NCBI GenBank assembly: GCA_947044405.1
Contig: CAMRHE010000018.1
Span: 1,674,001 to 1,738,000, forward strand
Direction of reading: 5' to 3'
Origin: Leptodactylus fallax
Taxonomy: Eukaryota > Chordata > Amphibia > Anura > Leptodactylidae
DNA length: 64,000 nt
This document shows positions 33,729 to 46,126 of this stretch, piece by piece (position 1 is the first letter of the stretch; the number at the start of each line of letters is the position of its first letter). The position numbers and the translations under genes are program-made. The notes under the pieces were generated by a model, which saw nothing but the letters and a program-made list of their open reading frames with translations, was not told the origin of the DNA and did no database searches.

Positions 33729-35026
33729 TAACTCTAGGTTCACATCTGCGTAGGAGACTCTGCCGCAGATTCTGTCTAAAATCAGCAGAGAGAAAAGTCC
33801 TGCACAAAGGACGGAGAGACAAATGCTAGTGTGAACCTAGTGTACGGCAACAACCAATATGGATAAGAGACCATGTAATACATTACTAAACTTAGTTGAC
33901 GTTTTAGCTTTGTAAACCTTGTTTTATGTTAAACATTGTATAATTGTATTGTTCATATTTGAGAAAGTAGTGTTCAATATATGAAAAAGGTATGTTGTGT
34001 TGCACCAGTATAAGTATATATCCTCATGCACATGACCATGCAAAAACACGTGTGAAAAACACAGCTAGCACACTGACACGTTCATTTCTATGGTGCTATA
34101 CACACTACCGTTTATTTTCACGGCTCTGTATATGGGGTCGTGAGCCAGGAGCAAAACTCAGGACAGGTCCTATTCTTGTCCGTTTTGCGAGCCATGCTCA
34201 CTGACCTCAGGGGCCGAGTTAGCGAAGGCGGCACACAGATGTCATCCATGTGCCCGTTTAATCACAGGCTGGCAACACATGCACACACGGCCGTGTGCAT
34301 GTCACCCATGACTATACATGGAGATGTAATACTCGCTTGCTTTAAAGGCAGTAAAGTGCTCTGTATTAACATCAATAAGAGCTGAGCTCCAGAGACGGCG
34401 CCAGGCTACAATATAGTGTACGGAGCTATTTGCTTCTGGCTCCAGGCACTGTATAGGACGGCATTGGACAAACAGCTGTGCTCTTTTGAAGTGTTTTGAA
34501 GATTGAAGCTAACAGTCTTTTATCTAGATAGGTTGTGACCATGAATGCTGGAACTTTGTATGGTCTGGCACTTGTCAAAAACCCAGTCACGATTTTCTTA
34601 TTATTGCCAGCGTCTCATGCAGGTACAAAGAAACAGTCAGGAACAGTGCATGCTTGAGAAGATAAACAGAGAAAAGTGCCAGACCATAGAAAATTCCTGA
34701 ATTTGTGGTTGTATCCGTTGGCAACCTAACAAGACAAAAGCCTGTCACCACGAAGCTGGTTAGGGAAATTACTTAAACGCTAAAGGAATGTTAATTATTT
34801 ATAATTGCAAAAATGTTAAAATTTTAGTTTTCTACAAATCTAAATATGGTAATGTTCATTTATTCCTTTATACCAATAACCAGTACGCCTCACTATCCAG
34901 TAATGTGAATTTGATGACATTTCTCTTAGTATAACACTAGGAGGCAGATTTGTGATTCGATACTTAGGGTAAAAAAAAAACAAAAACATTATTAGTTAAA
35001 CTGTTATGTACAGCTTTTATATATAG

Positions 35027-35056
<30 letters not shown>
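33729..35056. other. Intergenic stretch with old repeat fragments
   Basis: 33725-33840 has a short inverted repeat around GGTTCACATCTGCG. 33990-34330 resembles the GGACAGGTCCTATTC repeat family also seen at 39140-39580 and 46787-47107. A (TA)n run at 35028-35056 precedes the Tc1-like element. No genes seen. Confidence 0.6.
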
Positions 35057-35058
<2 letters not shown>

Positions 35059-36635
35059 GTGCCTTGCGAAAGTATTCGGCCCCCTTGAACTTTTCACCTT
35101 TTTGGTGAAGAATCAACAAGTGGGACACAATTGTGAAGTGGAATGAAATTTATTGGTTATTTTAAACTTTTGTAAAAATTAAAAAAATGAAAAGTGGGGC
35201 TTGCAATATTATTTGGCCCCTTTACTTTCAGTGCAGCAAACTCACTCCAGAAGTTCAGTGAGAATCTCTAAATGATCCAATGTTGTCCTAAATGACTGAT
35301 GATGATAAATGTAATCCACCTGTGTGTAATCAAGTCTCCGTATAAATGCACCTGCTCTGTGATAGTCTCAGGGTTCTGTTTAAAGCGCAGAGAGCATCAT
35401 GAAGACCAAGGAACACACCAGGCAGGTCCGTGATACTGTTGTGGAGAAGTTTAAAGCCGGATTTGGATACAAAAAGATATCCCAAACTTTAAACATCCCA
35501 AGGAGCACTGTGCAAGCGATCATATTGAAATGGAAGGAGTATCAGACCACTGCAAATCTACCAAGACCCGGCCGTCCCTCTAAACTTTCATCTCAAACAA
35601 GGAGAAGACTGATCAGAGATGCAGCCAAGAGGCCCATGATCACTCTGGATGAACTGCAGAGATCTACAGCTGAGGTGGGAGAGTCTGTCCATAGGACAAC
35701 AATCAGTCGTACACTGCACAAATCTGGCCTTTATGGTAGAGTGGCAAGAAGAAAGCCATTTCTCAAAGATAGCCATAAAAAGTCTTGTTTAAAGTTTGCC
35801 ACAAGCCACCTGGGAGACACACCAAACATGTGGAAGAAGGTGCTCTGGTCAGATGAAACCAAAATCAAACTTTTTGGCCACAATGCAAAACGATATGTTT
35901 GGCGTAAAAGCAACACAGCCCATCACCCTGAACACACCATCCCTACTGTCAAACATGGTGGTGGCAGCATCATGGTTTGGGCCTGCTTTTCTTCAGCAGG
36001 GACAAGGATATGGTTAAAATTGATGGGAAGATGGATGGAGCCAAATACAGGACCATTCTGGAAGAAAAATCTGTTGGAGTCTGCAAAAGACCTGAGAGGG
36101 GACGGAGATTTATCTTCCAACAAGACAATGATCCCAAACATAAAGCAAAATCTACAATGGAATGGTTCACAAATAAACGTATCCAGGTGTTAGAATGGCC
36201 AAGTCAAAGTCCAGACCTGAATCCAATCGAGAATCTGTGGAAAGAGCTGAAAACTGCTGTTTACAAACACTCTCCATCCAACCTCACTGAGCTCGAGCTG
36301 TTTTCCAAGGAAGAATGGGCAAGAATTTCAGTCTCTCGACGTGCAAAACTGATAGAGACATACCCCAAGCGACTTGCAGCTGTAATCGCAGCAAAAGGTT
36401 GCCCTACAAAGTATTAACTTAAGGGGGCCGAATAATTTGGTACGCCCCACTTTTCAGTTTTTTTTAGTTTTTACAAAAGTTTAAAATATCCAATAAATTT
36501 CGGCCCATTTCACGATTGTTTCCCACTTGTTATTGATTCTTCACCAAAAAATTAAAATTTTATATCCTTATGAAGCCTGAAATGTGGCAAAAGGTTGAAA
36601 AGTTCAAGGGGGCCGAATACTTTCGCAAGGCACTG
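35057..36635 (+). mobile_element. Tc1/mariner element, family D
   Basis: The left end CAGTGCCTTGCGAAAGTATT pairs with the right end AATACTTTCGCAAGGCACTG exactly. Inverted repeats of about 200 bp include GAAGAATCAACAAGTGGGA and its degraded complement. The left flank is TA and the right flank is TG. (TA)n microsatellites lie on both sides, so it inserted within a TA tract. Confidence 0.95.
35399..36417 (+). pseudogene. Tc1-like transposase, family D, frameshifted in the middle
   Basis: It starts MKTKEHTRQVRDTVVEKF at 35399. The first 200 codons are open, with IPRSTVQAIILKWKEY, GRPSKLS, WSDETKIKLFGHN and [15 protein letters not shown] frameshift near 36005 moves to the frame with MVKIDGKMDGAKYR. 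A short segment (about 36062-36095, LLESAKDLR) is back in the first frame. The rest, [15 protein letters not shown] and [11 protein letters not shown] to KGCPTKY, is in the second. All three DDE residues are visible, so few indels separate it from an intact enzyme. Confidence 0.93.
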
Positions 36636-36637
36636 TG

Positions 36638-36674
<37 letters not shown>

Positions 36675-37745
36675 CACATATATATAATTTACATAAATAT
36701 ATGTTTAAGCAGTGGCAATGTAGGGCAAATAATGTGTGGATTAAAAGCTGATTGATGGTCTTCTCAGCAGTCAATCAACCAACTTTAGGGATAACCCGAA
36801 CTTCAGTGCTGAAGTTCAGGTTCGGGTTCAGGTACCCGAACCCATGAAGTTCGGCACGGACCCGAACTTTGCAGATCTGGTTCGCTCATCACTACCCTTA
36901 AGCAATGAAAAGCCATGTATCCCTTTTCAGAGGGACAGTCCTTACTATTGACCCAAGTTCCTCTGTCCCTCTTTTTTGATTATAACTATATTAAACTATA
37001 GTTTCTGGAACAATATCTATTTGGTCCCTAACTGTATAATAGATATTTTCTGTGCTAATATTTTAATAAAAACCTGTTCAAGCATATAGAGATGCAAAAA
37101 AAAGTTAAGCTTTATTGAGGTTATTTATTAAAGGTTATATTTTTATCAAGATTGCTGTATGATCTCTGTATCCTTGTATTTAGAAGTGTTCCTTATACAT
37201 GTGATTGCACTGACTGAACATGGACTACCATCTAGGCTTTGCTATAACAAAAAATGTAATTATGTCCCATAAAATGAACCAGTCTTTATCATTCTTGTTG
37301 TCCACTACATATAGTAGCACTCCCACAAAAAAATGTATTCTTTGGCCTCAGAGGCATAGCTAGGGGGAGGGAAGCAAAAACTTCCAAGTGGGCCCCCAAC
37401 TCAGGTATACCAATATTATCACTATAAAGTGACCGTATAATGATATATACCGGATCTACACAGTGCTCTGCAGGCCGTTTTGGTGAATGTCACTCAAGAC
37501 ATATTCAGTGACTTACAGATGACGTTTCTGACTATCTGGACAACCATGAACACTTCTTCCAAAAGTGATTTGTCTCTGTAAAGTTTGACCTTCACTTTTT
37601 CCAGGCACCTGACACATATTGACCTCACCTACATAAAGTTCCCATCTTGATGCTACCCCCAATTATAAAATATATGATATAACCCCCCAGAATGAATAAT
37701 ACTTCCCAGAGCATGTCTAAATTAACAATATTTCTGTGTGCCTCC
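36636..37745. other. Intergenic stretch
   Basis: Holds a (TA)n tract (36640-36669), a foldback repeat of about 120 bp built on GAACTTCAGTGCTGAAGTTC and CCGAACCC motifs (36785-36895), and an AGAGGCATAGCTAGG repeat fragment near 37350. No genes seen. Confidence 0.6.
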
Positions 37746-38339
37746 TTAAAGAGGACCTTTCACGTCCTCATGTATATGCGGTTTTACATACTGCTAGAAA
37801 GCCAACAGCGCGCTGAATTCACCACACTGTCTGCTTTTCCATTATGTGCCCCGGGGCTGGAGATATCGGGGGTCTAAATTTCACAGTTCACTGTCATAAG
37901 GTGTTCCTGACAGTCTAGCTGCGCTGTGAGGAACTCCCTCCATGACAGTACTAGTCCATAGACTTGTATTGGGGGGGCGTTCCTTATAGCTCAGCGTCAT
38001 CACTGGGCTGTAAGGAACGCCCCCTCTGACAGTACTGGGCTATGGATAAGGACAGAGAGAGGGGGTGTTCCTTACTGCCCAGTGATGATGCTGCGCTGTG
38101 AGGAACGCCCCCCAGTACAGTGCTATGGAGGAATACTGTCAGGGAGGGCGTTCCTCACAGCGCAGCTAGACTGTCAAGAACGCCCTTCTGACAGTGAACG
38201 GTGAAATTTAGACCTCCGATATCTCCAGCCCCGGGGCATATAACGGGAAAACCGACAGTGCGCTGAATTCAGCGCGCTGTCAGCTTTCTAGCGGTATGTA
38301 AAACCGCATACACATTAGGACGTGAAAGGTCCTCTTTAA
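37746..38339. mobile_element. TTAA-flanked MITE (copy 7, complete reference copy)
   Basis: TTAA at 37746-37749 and 38336-38339 bracket perfect 19-bp termini AGAGGACCTTTCACGTCCT. Inverted similarity runs for about 200 bp, for example GCCCCGGGGCTGGAGATATC against GATATCTCCAGCCCCGGGGC. The interior has inverted and tandem modules around GAGGAACGCC. This copy is the reference for the family. Kolobok-like is the best guess; piggyBac also uses TTAA but normally has CCC termini. Confidence 0.9.
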
Positions 38340-38345
38340 ATAGTT

Positions 38346-38745
38346 CCCCTTTATTAATAAAGGGGTTTTCCAAGTCATCAATAAAAAGAAAAAATCAGTG
38401 AGGTTCCAACATCCAGAACCCCCGCCGATCACCAGTTTGAAGGGCCCGCAGCACTTGTGCAATCACCATGATCCCTTCTCTGTTTACACTTTATCATTCA
38501 TTTCACTACAACCTTGTCCTATACTCTTCCATGGGACAAGGCTGTAATTACATTGCAGTTACTATAAAACAGACAGCATGTCATGTACTTGTAAATAGTA
38601 AAGAGGTCACCATGCTTGCACATGCACCATAGCCCCTTTAAACAGATGATCAGTGGGGGGTCCGAGGTGTTAAACCCCCACTGATCTCTTATTGATGATC
38701 TATCCTGAGAATTCATCATCAATAAAAATGTCAGAAATCTCCTTT
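38346..38745. repeat. Imperfect palindromic repeat (MITE-like)
   Basis: The left arm has TCATCAATAAAAAG, CCGATCACC, GCAGCACTTGTGCAA and TGATCCC. The right arm has their approximate complements ending in TCATCAATAAAAATGTC. A related piece occurs in USP38 intron 8 near 25110-25210. It is noncoding. Confidence 0.55.
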
Positions 38746-39139
38746 AATAAAGCCCAAGTGCCACCTCAATTAGATTATTTGCCACTTTATATTATACCCC
38801 TGTTCTCCCTGACATAAATATTGCCCCCAAAATGACCCCTTATATATATGAACCCCCCTTATATTCATAATTTCCCCTAATGTCTCTTTATATAAATGAT
38901 GCTACTTATATACTTTTAAATGTTCCCCCTTGTATTCATAATGCCCATAATGACTACTTTGATGCCACTTATAAGGCCCCAACTGCCATAAAAAAAGTTA
39001 TAATCACCTGCCTGCGATGCCTCCTCTTTTTTTTTCCCTTACATGGTGCCGTGACCAGAAACTGATGCCATCGCGCCCTCCTGCTCCAAGAAGCAGACAT
39101 CATGTCTGTGGTCATGGTGCCTTGTAAGTTGCAGGTTAC

Positions 39140-39580
39140 AAGTTAAAGAGTGGCCGACTGCTTCCTGCTCTATCATACATTTCAACTATATCGGTGTCCT
39201 GCACACGCCGATATAGTTGAAGGTACTGAATGTGTTTATGAGAGCCAAAGGCTCTCATAAAGACATGCAGCGTGTGTGGGCCTCCGGCCATGATTGAACG
39301 GCACGGCCAATGCATCGGGGCAAAGCAGAAGTCATCTGTGTGCCGCCCGTGCACCGGCCGTGCTTCTGCGGTCCCATTCAATAAATGGGGGCCGCGGAAG
39401 CACGGCCACAAAACTGGACAGGAATAGGAGCTGGCCAGAGTATACCGCCTGGACTATCGGCCGCACACTGATCCGTGGTCTTGTGCGTGGGCTGACAGAA
39501 ATGAATGGGACAGTGTGCTATTCGGGAAAAACTCAGATAGCACACTGACCTAGCACATGATCTCGTGCAAGGAGCCTTAA
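39140..39580. repeat. GC-rich MITE-like repeat, GCACGGCC family
   Basis: It shares GGCCGCGGAAGCA, GACAGGAATAGGA and CAGATAGCACACTGACC with the element at 46787-47107, in the opposite orientation. GC content is clearly above that of the surroundings. Confidence 0.6.
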
Positions 39581-39654
39581 TGTGAGGCCCAATTAATAGA
39601 GAATTTGTCTTTCTTTTGACACATAAGATGCTGGGTCAGTGTGTGAGAGTCATA

Positions 39655-40278
39655 GGGAGTTCTTTATCAAATGCGCCTCTTTTCGCCAAAATTTTGCGCA
39701 GTTGCACGCCTTTTCAAATTCTGGCGTGATTCACTAATCGGGCACAAGCAGTTGATAAATTCCATGCACATGTCCTCACCATGTGTCTTGCGCCTTTTTT
39801 TTTGCGCCTACATAATAAATTAGGAGCAGACACAGAACAGAATTGTATTTAAAGAAGCAGAAACAAGTGACTTCTCTGGATCTGCAAAGATGACTTCAAA
39901 TCCATTCAGCTTGTCCAATGAAGAGAGCTCCTCTGATTTTTCTGTCTTCGAGTAAACTTTGGCCACCAAATCTTCAAACTTTGCATAGTTTTGTGTGTGT
40001 CTTATGCTTCTGCAATTGTGTCCTGTAGTCTGCATTGTTTTTTACGTGACTCCCCGAGTGGAGTGATTGTGCGCCTTTTTTTAAAAAGACACAAATAATA
40101 AATCCGTCAAACACGTGTTCGCCTAGGCAGCCATGCCTACTTTTCTTGCCAAAATCACATAGTGGCAGATAGGGAATTCTCACGAAGAAAAAAGGTCGCA
40201 AACGCTTCATAAATCTGGCATAACGGTGAAAAAGGCACAAGAAAGGTGCTATCACACGTTGATAAATGTGCCCCATAG
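39655..40278. repeat. Repeat with TTTATCAA-type inverted ends
   Basis: The left end GGGAGTTCTTTATCAAATG pairs loosely with the right end CGTTGATAAATGTGCCCC. The interior has TGCGCCTTTTTTT-type motifs in both orientations. Probably an old MITE of unknown superfamily. Confidence 0.5.
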
Positions 40279-43200
40279 TGTCAATCATATGAAACAAGTG
40301 AGGACCCAGAAGGGAACAGAGTACTCACAAATATAACCACCAGAAAGATTACAATTTGCATCTTCTGTGTACCTGTTTTACAGACCAGAAAATAAAAAGT
40401 ATAATAAAGTATTTTCACTGCTAAACCTACAGCACTATGAAGTAGGCTATAATACAGCCTTTTTAGTTTTCCCTCTGTTAAGTTAACCTATAAAAATCAC
40501 CTCAGAGGTCTATATGCAGATTAACAATTGGTATCTGGTTCTGGTATTGTTTTGAAGCTGTAAATCTCATTTCTATGTGCTACAAAAGTGGAGCTATCAG
40601 CAGTTAAAGACACAGTAAAGAATATGAGGTGCAGATACAGTTCCCATTTTCATACCTCTCATCTTGCAAATCTGTGGCAAACTTAGCCCGCCTTGACAAA
40701 TTCTTACAATACCTCAAGCTCCACCTTGTCTCAACCCATGCCCATCCATGTCCATTTGTACCCCCACAAAGTTCAGTGCCCCTTTAGTGGCCCCAACATG
40801 GTTTCATACTCCTTGTGGTCCACATACACTATAATGCCCCCCCCCCAAAATAATGGTCCCTTTAATATGTTCTCCACGGTATATTGTACCCTTTAATATG
40901 GCCCCCATAGTATAACATCCCTCTCAATGTGTCCCCCACAATATAATGTCCCTGTTAATATGGCCCCACAGAAAAATGTACAACCTAAATAATACTTAAT
41001 ACTCACCCATTTTCCTACAGACCACTCTTGTCTCTGATGCTGGTGGCTTCAGGGAGCAGAAGCTGTGATATGTAGCGACAACAATATATCACCTCTACCT
41101 GTTTCCAAACTGAAGGGAGCTGAATGGTAAAGGCTGCCGGCTTCACCAGTGTACTCATCTCATCTGCATAAGCTGTAGCTGGGACTTACCTCCACCTGGG
41201 ACAGCACCCGAAATCTAGGACTGTCCCAATGAATCTGGGAGTCGGACTGTTAGGAAGAATTCTTGTTCATTTCTGTGTCTTTAACTGCCTGTATAGCTAC
41301 TTCTGTAGCACACAGAAACGCAAACCTGCAACAAAACAAACCAGATCCACAGTTCTAGGTGCAAGATAGTCCAACATATTGGAATCTGAAGTTATCCCCT
41401 CCTCCATCCTCACAGGGTGACTCATCTCCTCAGACAACAGACCAGTGTGACTAGGCAAATGGGTGATTTTTAACATAGGGAAAATGGAAAAGGAAATTTC
41501 ATACCCTACCAGATGGGGCTGTGGGTTTATTTGTGAAAATCCAATTGGTGAAAAATTCCATTTAATAACAAAAACAGTAACATCATAACAATAATCATTA
41601 TGTACATGGCCAGCTAGACTTGAAGAGTGGAGAGTCTCTAAAGCATAAAATAGTCTGTTTATACTTTATGGCTGAGTCCCCACATTGTGGACAAGTTCCT
41701 TCAGTAGGAATAGGAACTACATAGGAAGCACTTATACTTCTTCCTTATGCTAAATTCACTCCTGGCTTTGGATCAGAAAACTTTAGCAAAATCTGCAACA
41801 AAAAAGTCAGCCTTTTTGTAACATGGGGTGTTAGCCTAAGGACTCTTTCACGCTAGTGATTTTTCTGTCTGTTTGCTGCCTGTGAAAAAAATGGACTGTA
41901 CACGGACCCATTAAATTGAATGGGGCCAGTCACACACCCCCCTTTTTTTTTTTTTTCATGGACCTAGAGACAATACAAAATAAATTGTGACATGCATTAT
42001 TTCTTTCTCCTTTCTCTGCTCGTCCTGGCCATGCAACTCTATGGGTTTGTGAAAAAAATGGACTGCACATGGACATTATCCATGTGCTGTCTGTATGCAG
42101 TCAGCTTTTACAGATTCATTGATAGGTAATGTTGAAAAATAAAGACAGCATTCTGCTGCGTAGATATGTGCTATAATTTACATCCGTTTCTATCGTAAAT
42201 TTGCAAGGCTGCGGGAGCCATTTTTTTGGACAAGTGTTGTATTGGGCGCAAATCTGCAAAAAGTCAATTTTTTTTGGTGCAAGTACATTTTTCCAGATTT
42301 TTAACGCTAACACTTTCTTGTGTGAAAAACCAAAAAAAATGGCCCAAATATAAAGATACACAAAAAATAAATAAAACTCAACTTTTATTTAGAAAAATTT
42401 AAAACACAGACATCCAAATACCTAGATGTCACCCACAAATAACCTAGGTGGGCCATTTTTCTTTTGGTTTTTCAGTTTGATATTGACCCCCTGTTGATAC
42501 ACTTTCTTGTGTGAAAGTACTAGTCAGTTCCCCTGTGCTAACTAAAAGACTAGAATGGTAAAACTGTCAGTCATTGGCTTAGTTAGATTGTATTTATCTA
42601 TAATTGTGAGTCATCACTGTATAAATCCAGGTAATTTCTAAGGGTTTACGTTTCCTTGCAACTGTATAGAGAACTGACCTTTAAACATTATGTAAAATGG
42701 GTTTTGGATTATAGAACTATTGGCATTTTTATGTGTGAAGGTTTGTCAAGAATATGAATTGTTTTAGATATGGTTTGCATTACTTATGTCCAGAGTGAAG
42801 ATTTATTGCACTGTGCTTGATCTAAAACAGGGCAACTCAAACTGTGAAGAGAGACCTCCAACTGTTAGTTCTCAGCTGGGGAGACTGTTTTTACAGGAGT
42901 GGCCATAAGCTCATAGCTGCTGCATAGGCATAAATGATTCCTTTTTATACTTAGTTCATGTTCTATAAAGACAACGTCAAAATCAGTTGAGAAATATTTT
43001 AATTTTGGCATGTACTTAAAGCACTGGTGGTGAGGTCCAAGTGTCATCAGCAGAAAAAACTTTGATCTAAAACCTAAAAAATATAACTTAAGAAATGCAC
43101 AATGCAGATAAAGTAAATTATATTCTGTAGAGCTTCACAATTTCAAAAACAGCATCTTCAAAAAAGGTCCCAACACAATTTTGAAGAAATATAGTGTAAT

Positions 43201-43797
43201 AATGTTATCCCAGTTGAAATACATTTAGGTTAAATTGTACAAAAGTCTTTGATGATTTTGTGTCATTTGTCTTCATAGCACAGTTGGCAATCCTCTTTAC
43301 GCTCTGAGAAAATGATGGTAATATTGTGCTGTAATACTGTATGAAAAGAGACAATCCTAATAACACAATATTGCAGCAGGGATTGAAGGATAAAGTAGGT
43401 AGTTTACTCCTTACTTTGTATTACTTCAATCATGTGAGTTTAATATTGGTTGGAAAATGCAGGAAAAGTTATCATTTTATCTGAGCAGTAGAATGGTGCA
43501 GTACATCAAAGTCTGCATGCACAATAGATTAGAAAAATGTAGATATTAGGGGTGTGTATCGTTATTACGCATCACTAAGGGGATTTCATAATTACATACA
43601 TAGTCCTACATTTATAGCAGAGAATAATAATAATCCTCTCATACTGACATACCGATTTATGGTTTAGTATAATGCATTAGGAGTATGTTATTGTATCGCG
43701 ATTGTGACCATATGTTCACCAGATTTTTAAAGTAAGTCAATTTCACTCTCAGTCTGTAACTGAACATTACAGGATTTCACATTCATTTTTGTCTCTA

Positions 43798-44361
43798 AGG
43801 GGGCGTTCACACTACCGCTGGTGACCGTCAGCAGTGTCCGTTGCTATTATCCGTTACAAGATTTTAGCAACGGACACTAGCTGAACCATCACAAATCTGT
43901 TAAAATTTCCATTCATATCAATAGAATGTTAGTGACCGTTAGTGTCTGTTATACACCCAATCCGTCACATGTCCATTTTTTTCGCAGACAAAAAATCCTA
44001 CATGCAGGACTTTTGTGTCCGTTAAAAAAAAGCGTCCGTTATTTTTTAACATTAAAGTCTATGGGTAACAGACAGTAACGGACAGGTGTCCATTATACTG
44101 TCCGTTATTACTGTCCGTTTTTTTTCTGTGCATGCTCAGAAAGCAGAAAAAAAAAAAGCAAAAGAACGGACAGTATAAAAACGGACACTAACTGACACTA
44201 ACTGATGCTAATGTGTCCAACTTTTTAACTGATTTATTAAATGGATCAGTTAAAAAACTGGGCACATTAATATCAGTTAGTGTCTATTATGACAGGTGTC
44301 CGTTTTTATTTTAACAGACACTATCATAACGGATATCCAACGGTAGTGTGAACCCTGCCTA
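43798..44361. mobile_element. Long palindromic MITE with TTCACACTACCG ends
   Basis: The left end GGCGTTCACACTACCG pairs with the right end CGGTAGTGTGAACCCTGCC. The inside is built from many short CCGTTA/TAACGG and GGACACTA/TAGTGTCC modules in both orientations. It is noncoding. The termini suggest hAT, but no 8-bp duplication is clear. Confidence 0.7.
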
Positions 44362-44405
44362 ACTTACCCACATGATGGGTCCTCAGAACATACATCAACA
44401 CGATA

Positions 44406-44760
44406 AGGGTGGGTTCACACTTGCTCCGGCACTCCGTCTGCCACAAATCCGACCTAAATGTCGGAAAACTGGATAGGGAAAGGTTTGTGACACTTTGCTT
44501 AAAAACCCATTCACTTGAATGGGCTTTTAAAGCAATGCGCGGGTGTACGCTTACACCCTCTGCGCCACAAAGCCGTTTTTTTTCGTCGGAAACAAAGTCC
44601 TGCATGTCCGACTTTGTCAGACCCACGCATTGCTTTAAAAACCCATTCAAGTGAATGTGTTTTTAAGCAAAGTGTCACAAACCTTTCCCTATCCAGTTTT
44701 CCGACATTTAGGTCAGATTCGCGGCGGACGGAGTGCCGACGCAAGTGTGAACCCACCCTA
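44406..44760. mobile_element. Long palindromic MITE with AGGGTGGGTTCACACTTG ends
   Basis: AGGGTGGGTTCACACTTGC at the left pairs with GCAAGTGTGAACCCACCCT at the right. Inverted similarity of about 160 bp per arm includes GGATAGGGAAAGGTTTG with its complement. Overlapping open frames on both strands are produced by this symmetry. Only about 45 bp separate it from the preceding MITE. Confidence 0.85.
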
Positions 44761-45090
44761 AGTAACACCCATGCATCTCTATTGTAGAAGACCTGTAATA
44801 AGTTTTTCCTGGGGAATGGATTCAGTTGACTGGCATAACCCTGTATCTAATTACCCTGGTCAAGGTACTAGAGAGGCTTCCTGGTGGCCCCTTTGGTACC
44901 CTGCAATCAGGGCACACACCCCTCCTTATCTTTTATGCAGAGTAGAGAGTAGCTACAAAGAGCATCTCTCACTCTAGAGGTCTCTCCATGAATTACACAG
45001 GTAGTGTATAGATTTTAATGAGAACGTGGCAAAGCCAGGTTCATATAGTGTATAAATATTGCTCTATTGAACCAGCCAGAAAATGTTAGT

Positions 45091-45545
45091 GAGTGGAGTC
45101 GCATTGCAACCCCTAGTGGGCCATGACTGCAACTTCGACTCAAACATTGCACCATTTCTGCTGCAAATTTCAACCATTGCTATGCATTGGGTTAAGGCTA
45201 GGGCTTCAAAGTGATTTTGGCCGTGACAACCATCACACAACCAATGATCACCGGGTCAATCTGTGACTCCTTCACTGATGTTTGTGAATGGAGTTGCATT
45301 GCGCTCCCTAGTGGGCCAGAACTGCAACTTCAACTCAAACATTGCTCAACAATTTTGCAACTAGAAGTTGCGGTCGTGGCACACTAAGGGGCGCAATGCA
45401 ACTCCATTCACAAACATCAGTGAAGGAGTCACAGGGGTGACCCGGTGATCATTGGTTGTGCGATGGTGGTCACGGCCAAAATCACTTTGAAGCCGTAGCC
45501 TTAACCCAATGCATTGCAATGGATGAAATTTGCAGCAGAAATGGT
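45091..45545. repeat. 400-bp palindrome with a duplicated half-module
   Basis: 45151-45317 pairs with 45379-45545 at high identity (for example TGATTTTGGCCGTGAC with GTCACGGCCAAAATCA). Pairing continues weakly toward a centre near 45348. In addition 45091-45150 is a direct copy of 45286-45346. It is noncoding. Confidence 0.85.
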
Positions 45546-45549
45546 ACAG

Positions 45550-46126
45550 GTTTGAAAATGCATGTAAACATCCCCTAAAGGTCTGTTCTCATGGGTTTGC
45601 CGCATATTTTACCCCCTGCACTGCAAAGGGTTAAATCCATAATGATTGTTGAGTTCAAATAAACACTGCAGGTCAAGTATTCTGGTGCAGAAATTTTCCA
45701 CAGCTGTGGATGAGGGTAAATCTTATTCACTTTGCTGTGACTGTAAACACTACAGATTTTCCACACACAATCTCACTAACATTTTAGATTTAGGTTGCAA
45801 TGCACTGACACTTTTTTTTTTAGAATAAGAAGGCCATTTTCTCACCACTTTTCAGATCTCTGCAATCAGAGAGATCTGGGTTGCTGATGTAGCATATCAC
45901 ATGGGTCAATTTTCATGTGAAATATGCTATTATTATTCTTATTATTTACATTTGGAGCAACTTTTAAGTACATGCACAAAGCACATGAGCCTAATGAGTG
46001 ACACAAAAGGAGAATCTACTCTGCCCACAGGGACTTACAGTAGACTACTATCACACTTAATTTTTCCATGGTGTTTTTTCCTGAAATAAATGCCATAAAA
46101 ATACCTGAATTGCTTTGCATTTTAAG
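45550..46126. other. Intergenic stretch
   Basis: 45575-45760 has fragments in the style of the CCACA-GCAAAG palindromic MITEs. 45790-46120 looks unique. No gene seen. Confidence 0.5.

Larger units (their letters stand above)
38746..43795. other. Intergenic stretch of about 5 kb, no genes
   Basis: Includes degenerate TATAATGCCCCC-type repeats (38750-38990 and 40740-40990), the GC-rich CACGGCC repeat at 39140-39580, a TTTATCAA-terminated repeat at about 39655-40278, and a further fragment of that prefix family near 41840-42120. There are several short hairpins near 42310-42475. The remaining 42520-43790 looks unique. Confidence 0.55.

Noticed and set aside
44324..44787. Overlapping 80-110 codon frames on both strands
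   Set aside because: They mirror one another because the sequence is a palindromic MITE; no known domain is present.
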